A DNA stretch of 25,579 nt from Prevotella sp. (lineage in GTDB: Bacteria; Bacteroidota; Bacteroidia; Bacteroidales; Bacteroidaceae), in contig JAHHQW010000037.1 in NCBI GenBank assembly GCA_020026195.1, forward strand, positions 1-25,579. The letters are read 5' to 3'. A program made the translations under genes and the position numbers. Numbering within the stretch: position 1 is the first letter of the stretch; each line of letters opens with the position of its first letter. The notes below the pieces were generated by a model. That model was given only the letters and a program-made list of their open reading frames with translations, ran no database searches and was not told where the DNA came from. This document shows positions 15,502 to 24,042 of the stretch, in pieces.

Positions 15502-16698
15502 ATGAAGAGAAACAAGTTTTTGTTGATTGTAGCAATCGGTATGTTTTTGGCTTCCTGTGGTGGAGGCTCTAAAGGTAAACCCGATTTTAGTGACAACGAG
15601 TATGTAGTACGCGAGGTTCAGCCCCAGGCAACAACACTGGAAGCTGTTTATCCCGCCGTTCTTAAAGGTGAACAGGATGTTGAAATCCGTCCGAATGTTT
15701 CTGGTTTTATTACCAAACTATGCGTTAAGGAAGGACAGCAGGTTCGTGAAGGTCAGGTATTGTTCATCGTGGACAATGTAACTTTCGCTGCTGCAGCACG
15801 TCAGGCCAAGGCTGCCGTTAGTTCTGCAAAAGCTGGTCTGAAGACAGCTGAACTTACATATGAGAACAGCAAGAAACTTTATGAGAATAATGTTATCGGT
15901 GAATTTGAACTTTCTTCTGCCGAGAATGCTTACGCTTCTGCAAAGGCTGGCTTAGCTCAGGCTGAAGCAAATTACACTTCTGCTGAACAGAATTTACAGT
16001 ACTGTTTTGTAAAGAGTCCTGCAACTGGTGTAATCGGTGACCTGCCTTTCCGTGCAGGTGCTCTGGTTGGTCCTTCAATGCAGGTTCCTTTCACAATGGT
16101 TTCAAGCATCAATAAAATTGAGGCTTATTTCTCACTTAACGAGAAAGAGATTCTTAACATGATGCGTACTGACGGTACACTTGCAAAGTCTATCGAAGAA
16201 TTCCCCTCTGTAAAACTTCGTCTTGCTGACGGTACAATCTACGGTAAGGAAGGTAAGATTTCTGCTATCAGCGGTGTCATCAACCGTAGCACTGGTACAG
16301 CATCAGTTCGCGCTGACTTCCCCAACGAAGGTCATCTGCTGAAAGCCGGAGGTTCTGCACAGATCATCATTCCTAACACTCACGCACAGGCTCTTATGCT
16401 TCCGCAGAAGGCTTTAGCTCAGGTTCAGAACAAATACTTCGTTTATAAGGTTGCCGGTAACAAGGTTCAGTACTCTGAAGTTACCATCAATCCTGAAAAC
16501 GATGGTCACAACTACATCATCACAAGCGGTCTTAAGGCTGGCGACAAGGTAGTTATAGACGGTATCGCATCTTTGAAGGACGGTATGGAAATCAAGTCTA
16601 TTTCTGAGGCTGATTATGATAAGAAAATCGAGAAGACTCGTGAACTTGGTAAATCACAGAACGATGCCAAGAAATTAAAAGAGGCTTTAAGCAAGTAA
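15502..16698 (+). CDS. RND efflux periplasmic adaptor lipoprotein (AcrA/MexA-like)
   Basis: This 398-residue membrane fusion protein links an RND pump to its outer-membrane channel. The N-terminus is a lipoprotein signal with lipobox LASC (C19) followed by GGGSKGK. A lipoyl half-motif follows (VEIRPNVSGFI, VREGQVLFIVD), then a coiled-coil hairpin rich in A, K and E (about residues 95-170), the second lipoyl half (FVKSPATGVIGDL), a beta-barrel domain and the C-terminal membrane-proximal domain. A charged tail ends the protein. It is first in a three-gene operon with the pump and channel. Substrates (drugs, bile salts, fatty acids) cannot be read from the sequence. Confidence 0.93.
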   Translation: MKRNKFLLIVAIGMFLASCGGGSKGKPDFSDNEYVVREVQPQATTLEAVYPAVLKGEQDVEIRPNVSGFITKLCVKEGQQVREGQVLFIVDNVTFAAAARQAKAAVSSAKAGLKTAELTYENSKKLYENNVIGEFELSSAENAYASAKAGLAQAEANYTSAEQNLQYCFVKSPATGVIGDLPFRAGALVGPSMQVPFTMVSSINKIEAYFSLNEKEILNMMRTDGTLAKSIEEFPSVKLRLADGTIYGKEGKISAISGVINRSTGTASVRADFPNEGHLLKAGGSAQIIIPNTHAQALMLPQKALAQVQNKYFVYKVAGNKVQYSEVTINPENDGHNYIITSGLKAGDKVVIDGIASLKDGMEIKSISEADYDKKIEKTRELGKSQNDAKKLKEALSK

Positions 16699-16707
16699 GT
16701 TTTAAAG

Positions 16708-16713
16708 AAGGAG
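16708..16713 (+). promoter_or_regulatory. Strong Shine-Dalgarno of the RND pump gene
   Basis: AAGGAG lies seven bases before the ATG at 16721, inside AAGAAGGAGATATAAAATG. A near-perfect anti-16S match at ideal spacing stands out because Bacteroidetes genes mostly lack such sites, and the other starts in this window have AT-rich upstream bases. It may raise pump synthesis relative to the adaptor. Confidence 0.7.
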
Positions 16714-16720
16714 ATATAAA

Positions 16721-19700
16721 ATGAAACTAGACAAATTCATAAATCGCCCGGTGCTTTCGACGGTGATCTCTATCCTCGTCGTCATCCTGGGTATCATTGG
16801 TTTGGTGTCCCTGCCTATCGAGCAGTATCCTGACATCGCTCCTCCTACCGTACAGGTCAGAGCATTCTACGATGGTGCTAACGCCGAAACCGTAGAGAAG
16901 TCAGTCCTTGCTCCGCTTGAGACATCTATCAATGGTGTTGAAGGCATGACATACATGACTTCTAACTCTACCAACGATGGTATGGCGATGATTACCGTTT
17001 ACTTCAAGCAGGGTATGAATGCCGATATGGCACAGGTCAACGTTCAGAACCGTGTGTCACAGGCTCAGGCTCAGCTGCCTGCCGAAGTTGTTCGTGCGGG
17101 TGTGACGGTACAGAAACGTCAGACTTCTACCGTGCTCCTGTTCGCCGTATCAAGTGAAAAGGGACAGTACAATGAGGAGTTCATCTCTAACTACGCCGAT
17201 ATTAACATCATCCCTGCCATCAAACGTGTACAGGGTGTGGGTGACTGTTCGGCAATGGGTCCTAAGGACTATACAATGCGTATATGGCTCGACCCTGCAA
17301 AGATGAGACAGTATAACCTTATGCCATCAGATATCACCAACCTGCTTGCTGAACAGAACATCGAATCAGCTCCTGGTAAGATTGGTGAACAGAGTGATAA
17401 CCAGTACCAGTACGTTATGCGTTACAAAGGTCGTCTTACCACTCCTGAGGAATTTGGTAATATCATTATCAAGTCTGACGAAAATGGTCAGACACTGAGA
17501 CTGAAAGATGTAGCAGAAGTTAAGCTCGGTGCTCTCTACTACATGGTTAACTCTATCTTGAACGGTAAACCTGCAACCGTTATTATGATTGCTCAGTCTG
17601 CCGGTTCAAACGCTACTGAAATTGTTGAGAACTGTAAGAAGACACTTGAAGAACAGAAGAAGTTCTTCCCTCCAGGACTTGAGGTTGTTTACCTGCAGGA
17701 CGTTACAGAGTTCTTGTTCGCATCTATCCACGAAGTTGTTAAGACATTGTTCGAGGCATTCATCCTCGTGTTCCTTGTTGTATTCATCTTCCTTCAGGAT
17801 ATGCGTTCAACACTTATCCCGCTTATCGCGGTGCCTGTATCACTGGTCGGTACATTCTTCTTCCTGTTGCTGTTCGGTTTCTCTATAAACCTGCTTACAC
17901 TGTCTGCGCTGGTACTAGCCATCGCGATTGTGGTCGATGATGCCATCGTTGTCGTCGAGGCGGTACATAGTAAACTTGACCAAGGTTATAAGTCTCCACG
18001 ACTTGCATCTATCGATGCGATGAAGGAAATTGCAGGTGCCATCATCTCTATTACTCTCGTTATGTCTGCGGTGTTCATCCCTGTATCTTTCGTGGGCGGT
18101 ACATCTGGTACATTCTATCGCGAGTTCGGTATCACAATGGCTATCTCTATCGTTATCTCTGCTATCAACGCTCTTACACTTTCTCCGGCACTTTGTGCTG
18201 TGTTCCTGAAAGCTAAGGACAAGGAAGGTCATGAGATAAAGATGACAAGAACTCAGAAATTCTTTACTGCATTCAACGGTGCTTACGACGGTATCCTTGT
18301 TAAGTATAAGAAAGGTGTTCGTCATATCATCGATCACGGATGGATTGCACTGGCTTCAGTTGCTGCAGGTATTGCAATTCTCGTTGCACTCGCAACAACA
18401 ACTAAGACAGGTCTTATTCCTGATGAAGATACTGGTACTGTATTCTGTACAGTTCAGACACCTCCGGGAACATCACTTGAATCTACTCAGAAGATTATGA
18501 ACCAGGTTGACTCTCTGCTGGCTACTAACACTGCCATCGCATCTCGAATGATGGTAACAGGTTACAACTTCATCTCAGGTCAGGGTTCTAACCAGGGTAC
18601 ATTTATTATCAAGCTGAAACCGTTCGAGGAACGCTCAATGACTGAAGGTTCAGGTCCGGTGCTCGGTATGATTTACAAGCAGACAGCTGCCATCAAGGGT
18701 GCTCAGATCCTTGCATTCCAGCCGCCTATGGTTCAGGGTTTCTCTGCAACTAACGGTGTTACAATGTCTCTGCAGGACCGTACCGGTGGTGACATCAATG
18801 CTTTTGCTAAGATTGCCGACAACTACATCTCTGAACTTAACAAGCGTCCTGAAATTGAGAACGCCATGACTTCGTTCAACTCGAAGTATCCTCAGTACAT
18901 GATTGACGTTAACGTAGCTAAATGTAAGCAGAGCGGTATATCTCCTTCAGTAATCCTCAAGACTATGCAGGGTTATTATGGTGGTATGTACGTTTCAAAC
19001 TTCAACTCTTACGGACGTCTCTACCGTGTAATGATTCAGTCAGACTACACAAAACGTAAAGACCTCTCATCACTCGATAACGTATTCGTACGTACGGGAA
19101 ATGGTCAGATGTCTCCTATCAGCGAGTTCGTAAACATGAGACGTATCGAAGGTCCTCAGACCATTAACCGATTCAACCTGTTTACATCTATCGATATCAC
19201 AGCTATCCCTGCAGCAGGCTACTCTTCTGGTGATGCCATCAACGCTGTTAAGGAAGTTGCAGAGAAGAACCTGCCTTCAGGTTACACATACGACTTCTCA
19301 GGTCTGACTCGTTCAGAGCAGGAGTCAAGTAACTCTACAATGCTTATCTTCGTTCTCTGTCTGTTGTTCGTTTACCTGATTCTGAGTGCACAGTACGAAA
19401 GTTACCTGCTGCCTCTCTCGGTAATTCTCTCAATACCATTCGGTCTTGCCGGTTCGTTCTTGTTTACAAACATCTTCGGACACCAGAACAACATCTACAT
19501 GCAGATTTCGGTCATCATGCTTATCGGACTTCTGGCCAAGAACGCGATCCTTATCGTTCAGTTCGCATTGGAACGTCGTCAGACAGGTATGGCTCTGTCA
19601 TGGGCAGCAGTACTCGGTGCCGGTGCCCGTCTACGTCCTATCCTTATGACTTCACTCGCTATGATCATCGGTCTTCTGCCTCTGCTCTGGCCGTTCGGCG

Positions 19701-19894
19701 TAGGTGCTAACGGTAACAGTACACTGGGTGCTTCGGCTATCGGCGGTATGCTTATCGGTATGCTCTGCCAGATCATGATTGTTCCGGCGCTGTTCGTAAT
19801 ATTCCAGTACTTCCAGGAGAAGATCAAGCCTATCGAATTCAACGATGACGCTGAAACTATTGGCACAGAACTGAAACAATACTTTAAGAAGTAA
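16721..19894 (+). CDS. RND multidrug efflux pump, HAE1 family (AcrB/MexB-like)
   Basis: A 1057-residue inner-membrane proton-driven transporter, the usual length for AcrB homologues. The first membrane helix lies at residues 10-30, followed by the porter-domain start LPIEQYPDIAPPTVQV. A first large periplasmic loop spans about 31-335, a cluster of membrane helices about 336-560, a second loop about 565-880 and a second helix cluster to about 1035. The proton-relay aspartates are in LAIAIVVDDAIVVVEAV (D406-D407). A typical C-terminal segment is RLRPILMTSLAMIIGLLPL. It lies 22 bases after the adaptor gene and is followed by a hairpin and the channel gene. Confidence 0.96.
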   Translation: MKLDKFINRPVLSTVISILVVILGIIGLVSLPIEQYPDIAPPTVQVRAFYDGANAETVEKSVLAPLETSINGVEGMTYMTSNSTNDGMAMITVYFKQGMNADMAQVNVQNRVSQAQAQLPAEVVRAGVTVQKRQTSTVLLFAVSSEKGQYNEEFISNYADINIIPAIKRVQGVGDCSAMGPKDYTMRIWLDPAKMRQYNLMPSDITNLLAEQNIESAPGKIGEQSDNQYQYVMRYKGRLTTPEEFGNIIIKSDENGQTLRLKDVAEVKLGALYYMVNSILNGKPATVIMIAQSAGSNATEIVENCKKTLEEQKKFFPPGLEVVYLQDVTEFLFASIHEVVKTLFEAFILVFLVVFIFLQDMRSTLIPLIAVPVSLVGTFFFLLLFGFSINLLTLSALVLAIAIVVDDAIVVVEAVHSKLDQGYKSPRLASIDAMKEIAGAIISITLVMSAVFIPVSFVGGTSGTFYREFGITMAISIVISAINALTLSPALCAVFLKAKDKEGHEIKMTRTQKFFTAFNGAYDGILVKYKKGVRHIIDHGWIALASVAAGIAILVALATTTKTGLIPDEDTGTVFCTVQTPPGTSLESTQKIMNQVDSLLATNTAIASRMMVTGYNFISGQGSNQGTFIIKLKPFEERSMTEGSGPVLGMIYKQTAAIKGAQILAFQPPMVQGFSATNGVTMSLQDRTGGDINAFAKIADNYISELNKRPEIENAMTSFNSKYPQYMIDVNVAKCKQSGISPSVILKTMQGYYGGMYVSNFNSYGRLYRVMIQSDYTKRKDLSSLDNVFVRTGNGQMSPISEFVNMRRIEGPQTINRFNLFTSIDITAIPAAGYSSGDAINAVKEVAEKNLPSGYTYDFSGLTRSEQESSNSTMLIFVLCLLFVYLILSAQYESYLLPLSVILSIPFGLAGSFLFTNIFGHQNNIYMQISVIMLIGLLAKNAILIVQFALERRQTGMALSWAAVLGAGARLRPILMTSLAMIIGLLPLLWPFGVGANGNSTLGASAIGGMLIGMLCQIMIVPALFVIFQYFQEKIKPIEFNDDAETIGTELKQYFKK

Positions 19895-19904
19895 TTTAAT
19901 TGAC

Positions 19905-19947
19905 AGTCCTTCACGGTGAGTCTGCACTCAGACATCACCGGAGGACT
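19905..19947 (+). promoter_or_regulatory. Long hairpin between RND pump and channel genes
   Basis: Paired arms are AGTCCT/AGGACT at the base, CGGTG/CACCG in the middle and GTCTG/CAGAC next to a 4-base loop, with small internal bulges: about 16 base pairs in 43 bases. The bases after it are AT-rich but have no U run, so complete termination is unlikely. It could protect the upstream mRNA end or lower expression of the channel gene relative to the pump (inference). Confidence 0.65.
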
Positions 19948-19970
19948 TCAAAATAAAAATTAAGATCGCA

Positions 19971-21356
19971 ATGAAAAAGTTTAATATATTATTGGTTTCA
20001 TCGGTACTGCTTATGAGCAGCTGCGGTATATACAATAAGTATGACCGTCCCGAGGAACTGAATACAAAAGGTCTTGTAAGAGACATCACTTCTGATGCCG
20101 ATACTCTGGTTACTACAGACACTACGTCTATGGGTGACCTTCATTGGAAAGAGGTGTTTACAGACCCGCAGCTACAGGAATACATCGAATTCGGTCTGGC
20201 ACATAACACCGACCTTCTGAATGCTGTTCAGAACGTTAAGATGGTAGAGGCTCAGCTGATGACATCTAAACTGGCTTATCTTCCTTCATTCTCATTTACT
20301 CCTCAGGGTACTATCTCTTCATGGGACGGCAGTAAGGCTTCTAAGACTTATGCACTGCCTATCACTGCAAGCTGGAACTTCGATTTGTTCGGTAACTTAC
20401 TGAACCAGAAGCGCAGCGCAAAAATGGCTCTGCTCGCCACAAAGGATTACCAACTGGTTGTAAAGACTAAGGTTATAGCTAACATAGCAAACCTTTACTA
20501 TACTCTCCTGATGCTCGACAAACAGTACGAACTGGTTACCGACATGCAGGTACTTACAAAAGACACATGGGAAATGATGAAACTGCAGAAAGACCTCGGC
20601 CGTGCTCGCGAAACAAGTGTTCAGAGTGCAGAGGCTAACTACTATGCAGTAAGCGCTCAGGCAGCAGACATCAAACGTATGATAAGAGAATCTGAGAATT
20701 CATTCTCTCTCCTTCTCGGTCAGCCTGCCCAGCAGATTGCCCGCGGCACATTTGAGAATCAGTCACTGCCCACAAACCTCAGCACAGGCGTTGCAATCAA
20801 CCGTCTTGCTGCACGTCCCGACGTTCATGCTGCTGAAATGAATCTTGCTCAGTGTTTCTACAACACTAACCTTGCTCGCTCTCGTTTCTATCCCAGCATC
20901 AACATCAGCGGTTCTGGTGTATTCACCAACAGCGCCGGAAGCATGATTGTAAATCCCGGTAAGTGGTTGCTCTCAGCTGTAGGTTCTCTTGTTCAGCCTA
21001 TCTTCGCAAACGGAAAGATCGTTGCAGGTCTGAAGGTTGCCAAGGCTCAGCAGGAACAGGCTTTCAATAACTTCCAGCAGACTCTGCTCTCAGCAGGCAG
21101 CGAGGTAAGCAATGCCCTTGTTCTCTACAATTCTTCAAACGAAAAGAGTGAGATGGAGGCAAAACAGGTTGAAAGTCTCAGAAAGAATGTAGAATATACA
21201 CGCGACCTGTTTAAGATGGGTGGCAGCAAGTACTTCGAAGTTATCGGTGCTCAGCAGTCACTTCTTAACGCAGAACTCTCTAAGGTTCAGTCGGACTTCG
21301 ACAAGATGCAGGCTGTAGTAAACCTGTATTATGCACTCGGAGGCGGCGTGAAATAA
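19971..21356 (+). CDS. Outer-membrane efflux channel lipoprotein (OprM/NodT-like)
   Basis: A 461-residue TolC-type outer-membrane factor that completes the tripartite efflux system. It starts with a lipoprotein signal with lipobox MSSC (C18). Two structural repeats of long helices follow, with family phrases such as WKEVFTDPQLQEYIEFGLAHNTDL, the strand region ASWNFDLFGN near residue 140, LAARPDVHAAEMNLAQ in the middle, and LVQPIFANGKIVAGLKVAKAQ in the second half. The end YYALGGGVK is typical of this family. It is the third gene of the operon, with a hairpin before it and another just after its stop. Confidence 0.94.
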   Translation: MKKFNILLVSSVLLMSSCGIYNKYDRPEELNTKGLVRDITSDADTLVTTDTTSMGDLHWKEVFTDPQLQEYIEFGLAHNTDLLNAVQNVKMVEAQLMTSKLAYLPSFSFTPQGTISSWDGSKASKTYALPITASWNFDLFGNLLNQKRSAKMALLATKDYQLVVKTKVIANIANLYYTLLMLDKQYELVTDMQVLTKDTWEMMKLQKDLGRARETSVQSAEANYYAVSAQAADIKRMIRESENSFSLLLGQPAQQIARGTFENQSLPTNLSTGVAINRLAARPDVHAAEMNLAQCFYNTNLARSRFYPSINISGSGVFTNSAGSMIVNPGKWLLSAVGSLVQPIFANGKIVAGLKVAKAQQEQAFNNFQQTLLSAGSEVSNALVLYNSSNEKSEMEAKQVESLRKNVEYTRDLFKMGGSKYFEVIGAQQSLLNAELSKVQSDFDKMQAVVNLYYALGGGVK

Positions 21357-21366
21357 GTAATTTGTT

Positions 21367-21389
21367 CCGTCCGTACAATGTGCGGACGG
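21367..21389 (+). terminator. Hairpin after the efflux operon
   Basis: CCGTCCG and CGGACGG form a perfect 7-base stem, extended by three inner pairs to about 10 with a 3-base loop. It sits 10 bases after the channel gene stop. The sequence after it (GTAATTATCTT) has only a weak U tract, so termination may be partial and the LpxA-like gene 32 bases downstream may be reached by read-through; no promoter for that gene was seen. Confidence 0.6.
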
Positions 21390-21421
21390 GTAATTATCTT
21401 AAACTATAAATACAGATTATT

Positions 21422-22180
21422 ATGTCAGAAATAAGCAATAAAGCTAAGATAGGTCAGAACGTCAAGATATATCCCTTCGTATATATCGAGGATGATGTAG
21501 AAATTGGTGATAACTGTATTATCTACCCTAACGTCTGCATCATGAACGGCACTAAGATAGGCAGTGGAAACAAGATTTTCCAGAATACTGTACTCGGTGC
21601 CGAACCTCAGGACTTCAACTACAAAGGCTGTTCCTCAAAAGTAGTTATCGGTGACAACAACATCATCAGAGAAAATGTAGTTATCAACCGTGGAACACAT
21701 GAGGGCGGAATTACTAAGATTGGCGACAATAACATTATAATGGAGGGTGTTCACATCTCTCACGACACAAAAGTAGGCAACGGCTGTGTTTTCGGTTACG
21801 GTACTAAAGTTGCGGGCGACTGCGACATACATGACTACGTTATCTTCTCTTCAAACGTTATTCTTAACCCGGAAGTCCGCATCGGTTCGTCTTCTATGAT
21901 TCAGAGCGGCTGCCGTGTAAGTCTGGATGTACCTCCTTATATTGTCGCCGTAGACAATCCTGTTCGTTATGGTGGTCTTAACCCTGAGATTCTCGAAGCT
22001 CGCGGCATAGGCGAAAAGGTTCGTAAGCACATCGCTAACTCTTACCGTATTCTCTTCAACGGTGGAACAAGTCTTGATGATGCTATCCTACAGATTTCAG
22101 AACAGGTTCAGCAAGATCCGGAGGTTATCAACCTTAACAACTTCATAAAAGGCACTAAACTCGGTATAGCTGGTAGATAA
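21422..22180 (+). CDS. LpxA-like UDP-GlcNAc O-acyltransferase (possible divergent paralogue)
   Basis: A 252-residue left-handed beta-helix protein with hexapeptide repeats (IGDNCIIYPNV, IGSGNKI and others over residues 10-165) and a helical C-terminal domain. The order of blocks follows LpxA, the enzyme that puts a hydroxyacyl chain on UDP-GlcNAc at the start of lipid A synthesis: NRGTHEGGITKIGDNN, HISHD (H114 aligns with the catalytic His125 of E. coli), DVPPYIVAVDNP, YRILFNGGTSLDD. But the E. coli VHQF motif (His144) is replaced by ILNP (147-150), and the lysine of DLKYAG (K76) by asparagine in DFNYKG. It may be a second LpxA-like enzyme with a different substrate, or just a lineage variant. 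It ends at a strong terminator. Confidence 0.82.
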   Translation: MSEISNKAKIGQNVKIYPFVYIEDDVEIGDNCIIYPNVCIMNGTKIGSGNKIFQNTVLGAEPQDFNYKGCSSKVVIGDNNIIRENVVINRGTHEGGITKIGDNNIIMEGVHISHDTKVGNGCVFGYGTKVAGDCDIHDYVIFSSNVILNPEVRIGSSSMIQSGCRVSLDVPPYIVAVDNPVRYGGLNPEILEARGIGEKVRKHIANSYRILFNGGTSLDDAILQISEQVQQDPEVINLNNFIKGTKLGIAGR

Positions 22181-22202
22181 TTTAATCAATCAAACAAAAA
22201 TG

Positions 22203-22235
22203 AAAAAGGAAGATCATTATGGTCTTCCTTTTTTT
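22203..22235 (+). terminator. Bidirectional intrinsic terminator
   Basis: GGAAGATC, a 5-base loop and GGTCTTCC form an 8-base stem flanked by A5 before and T7 after, a textbook terminator for the plus-strand LpxA-like gene. Read on the minus strand the A5 becomes a U5, so it also ends the ferredoxin gene, whose stop is at 22242. Confidence 0.88.
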
Positions 22236-22241
22236 ATTGCT

Positions 22242-22424
22242 TTATATTTCTATCCTAACAGCTTTCTCTGTACATTTTCTCACACACGTCTGACAACGTA
22301 TACATTTTTCCTGTACTATATAAGGATATCCGTCTTCTCCCATTTTTATGGCCATCGCGGGACAGGTACGCATCAAAGGACAACGACCTTCTGGTTTACA
22401 TGTTTCTTTATCTATGATTATCAT
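22242..22424 (-). CDS. Small 4Fe-4S ferredoxin-like protein with seven cysteines
   Basis: A 60-residue soluble protein. Its C-terminal half has the canonical CxxCxxCxxxC motif (C41, C44, C47, C51). The N-terminal half has CKPEGRCPLMRTCP (C9, C15, C21) where a bacterial 2[4Fe-4S] ferredoxin would have four cysteines in CxxCxxCxxxCP. So seven instead of eight ligands are present, and the protein may hold one [4Fe-4S] plus a [3Fe-4S] or only one cluster (inference). It begins 8 bases after the GNAT gene and is co-transcribed with it. The partner enzyme is unknown. Confidence 0.8.
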   Translation of the reverse strand: MIIIDKETCKPEGRCPLMRTCPAMAIKMGEDGYPYIVQEKCIRCQTCVRKCTEKAVRIEI

Positions 22425-22432
22425 ATCTAAGA

Positions 22433-22954
22433 TTAAACGAGTTTTTCGTATGCCATTCTTGTTCCGCTGACCTTATATTCTATACGTCCACAATGCTTAT
22501 AACCTAATTCCTGAAGCATACGGAGCATTTCGACATTATCATAATTAGTATCAACCTTTATGCTCTTTACATTATGTTTGCGACATAAATCTTCGACACT
22601 GGACATAAAATGCTTTGCTATTCCCCTGCCACGAAAATCCTGTGACACAGCCATACGATGCACGACAAAATAATCCCCTTCCGAAAGCCACATGCCATCA
22701 TAAAGATTTTTATATTCAGGTTCACCATTAAGGACAATAACTCCATAAGCAGCTACAATTCCATCAACAGTAAGGACATATGCATTCCCCGTTATTATAT
22801 CGTTATGAATTATATCGGGCGAAGGGTATTCTTCCGTCCACTGATGACGACCATTAATTTTCATAGTATATTTGGCATAAGCTATTGCAGCCCAGACGTC
22901 ATTATAATCATCAGCTACTGCCTTACGAAAAACTATCTCATTCATAATGTTCAT
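22433..22954 (-). CDS. GNAT-family N-acetyltransferase
   Basis: A 173-residue acetyl-CoA-dependent acyltransferase. Motif A is VVHRMAVSQDFRGRGIAKHF, with the R108-x-x-G111-x-A113 acetyl-CoA loop, then the helix HFMSSVEDLCRKHN and the motif-B-like segment DTNYDNVEMLRMLQELGYKHCG. The substrate is unknown. The start may be the ATG at 22954 or the ATG three codons later. The first of these lies only two bases after the U-tract of the terminator at 22957-22990, leaving no space for a separate promoter between them. It pairs with the small ferredoxin gene downstream. Confidence 0.87.
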   Translation of the reverse strand: MNIMNEIVFRKAVADDYNDVWAAIAYAKYTMKINGRHQWTEEYPSPDIIHNDIITGNAYVLTVDGIVAAYGVIVLNGEPEYKNLYDGMWLSEGDYFVVHRMAVSQDFRGRGIAKHFMSSVEDLCRKHNVKSIKVDTNYDNVEMLRMLQELGYKHCGRIEYKVSGTRMAYEKLV

Positions 22955-22956
22955 AT

Positions 22957-22990
22957 AAAAAGGCTCCCATACTTCATAGTAAGGGAGCCT
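22957..22990 (-). terminator. Intrinsic terminator after the lemA-htpX-like operon
   Basis: On the minus strand AGGCTCCC and GGGAGCCT form a perfect 8-base stem around a 14-base loop and are followed by UUUU. It lies 16 bases after the protease stop codon and directly before the GNAT gene on the same strand. Confidence 0.85.
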
Positions 22991-23006
22991 GAATAATATT
23001 AAATAA

Positions 23007-24029
23007 TTAGAACTGCTCTAATATTTCAATTCGCTTCTTAGTATCGGGGTGTGTCGAGAAAAGCGAACTTGCAAATCCCATCATGCCCTGATGCAGACTG
23101 CTCGGATGAATGATGAACAACTGTGCTACATCCTCACGACCAACATTCTGCAAACCGGGGTCACCTGATATCTTGCGCAATGCCGAAGCAAGTGCAAGAG
23201 GATTACCACAGAGTTCTGCTCCACCGGCATCAGCCATATATTCACGTCGACGTGAGATGGCAAAACGTGTTATCAGCGTGAAGAAATATCCAATGGCTGC
23301 ACATAAAAATGCCACAAACATCACGACAATCATTGCAACGCCACTGCTCTTTCCATCTTCGTCATCGTCAGATGTACTAACCCTGGTACTGCCACCGCCA
23401 AACCACATCATGTTATACATCATCTGTATTATCAGACTGGTAATGGTAGATATGATACCCACAAAGATAATACTTGTTATCAGAAGACGAGTATCTCGGT
23501 TACGTATATGAGTAAGTTCGTGACCAAGAACACCAGCAAGTTCATCATCGTCAAGTATTTCCATAAGACCAGTCGTAACCGTTACGGTGTAACTGTTCTT
23601 ATCAATACCGCTTGCAAAAGCATTGAGCTGAGGGTCATCAACCACATTAATCTTCGGCATATCCATGTTGCATGTCATACAGAGATTCTCTACGATATTG
23701 TATACTCTCGGATTCTCCTGACGTGAAAGAGGACGCGCTCCAACTGCATGACGAATCATCGAAGTGTTAGTGAAATAAGCTATCACGAACCAGACAACCA
23801 CAGTTCCGACTACCCATGGAAGAGCATTAAGGAAAGCTGCATTTACATCATCAGCATTGAGCTGATTGACAAACTCACCATACTGGTTATAATATCCGTT
23901 ACCAAAATAATTCAGCAAGGCAAAGAAGAGCCATGTCACGCCCAGAATAATAAGCGGAAACATAAGCAGAAGCAATATACTCAGTTGGTTATTGCGCCTT
24001 ACCTGCGTCATCATTCCTACATACCTCAT
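23007..24029 (-). CDS. HtpX-like M48 membrane metalloprotease
   Basis: A 340-residue integral membrane zinc protease involved in membrane protein quality control. Two N-terminal membrane helices (about 17-42 and 66-87) are followed by the zinc motif HELTH (170-174) in GVLGHELTHIRNRD. More hydrophobic segments follow at 184-208 and 230-255, and the third zinc ligand region is SRRREYMADAGGAEL (E263). A 15-residue acidic and serine-rich insertion (about 214-228) separates the later helices. It starts 13 bases after lemA; lemA-htpX-like pairs are common in bacteria and point to a shared envelope function. Confidence 0.93.
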   Translation of the reverse strand: MRYVGMMTQVRRNNQLSILLLLMFPLIILGVTWLFFALLNYFGNGYYNQYGEFVNQLNADDVNAAFLNALPWVVGTVVVWFVIAYFTNTSMIRHAVGARPLSRQENPRVYNIVENLCMTCNMDMPKINVVDDPQLNAFASGIDKNSYTVTVTTGLMEILDDDELAGVLGHELTHIRNRDTRLLITSIIFVGIISTITSLIIQMMYNMMWFGGGSTRVSTSDDDEDGKSSGVAMIVVMFVAFLCAAIGYFFTLITRFAISRRREYMADAGGAELCGNPLALASALRKISGDPGLQNVGREDVAQLFIIHPSSLHQGMMGFASSLFSTHPDTKKRIEILEQF

Positions 24030-24042
24030 ACTACCTGCGGGC

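Noticed and set aside
16700..16721. Vector-derived sequence, since the ribosome site resembles that of T7 gene 10 and expression vectors
   Set aside because: The match is only about 14 bases and lies in a natural operon gap between adaptor and pump genes with native flanks.
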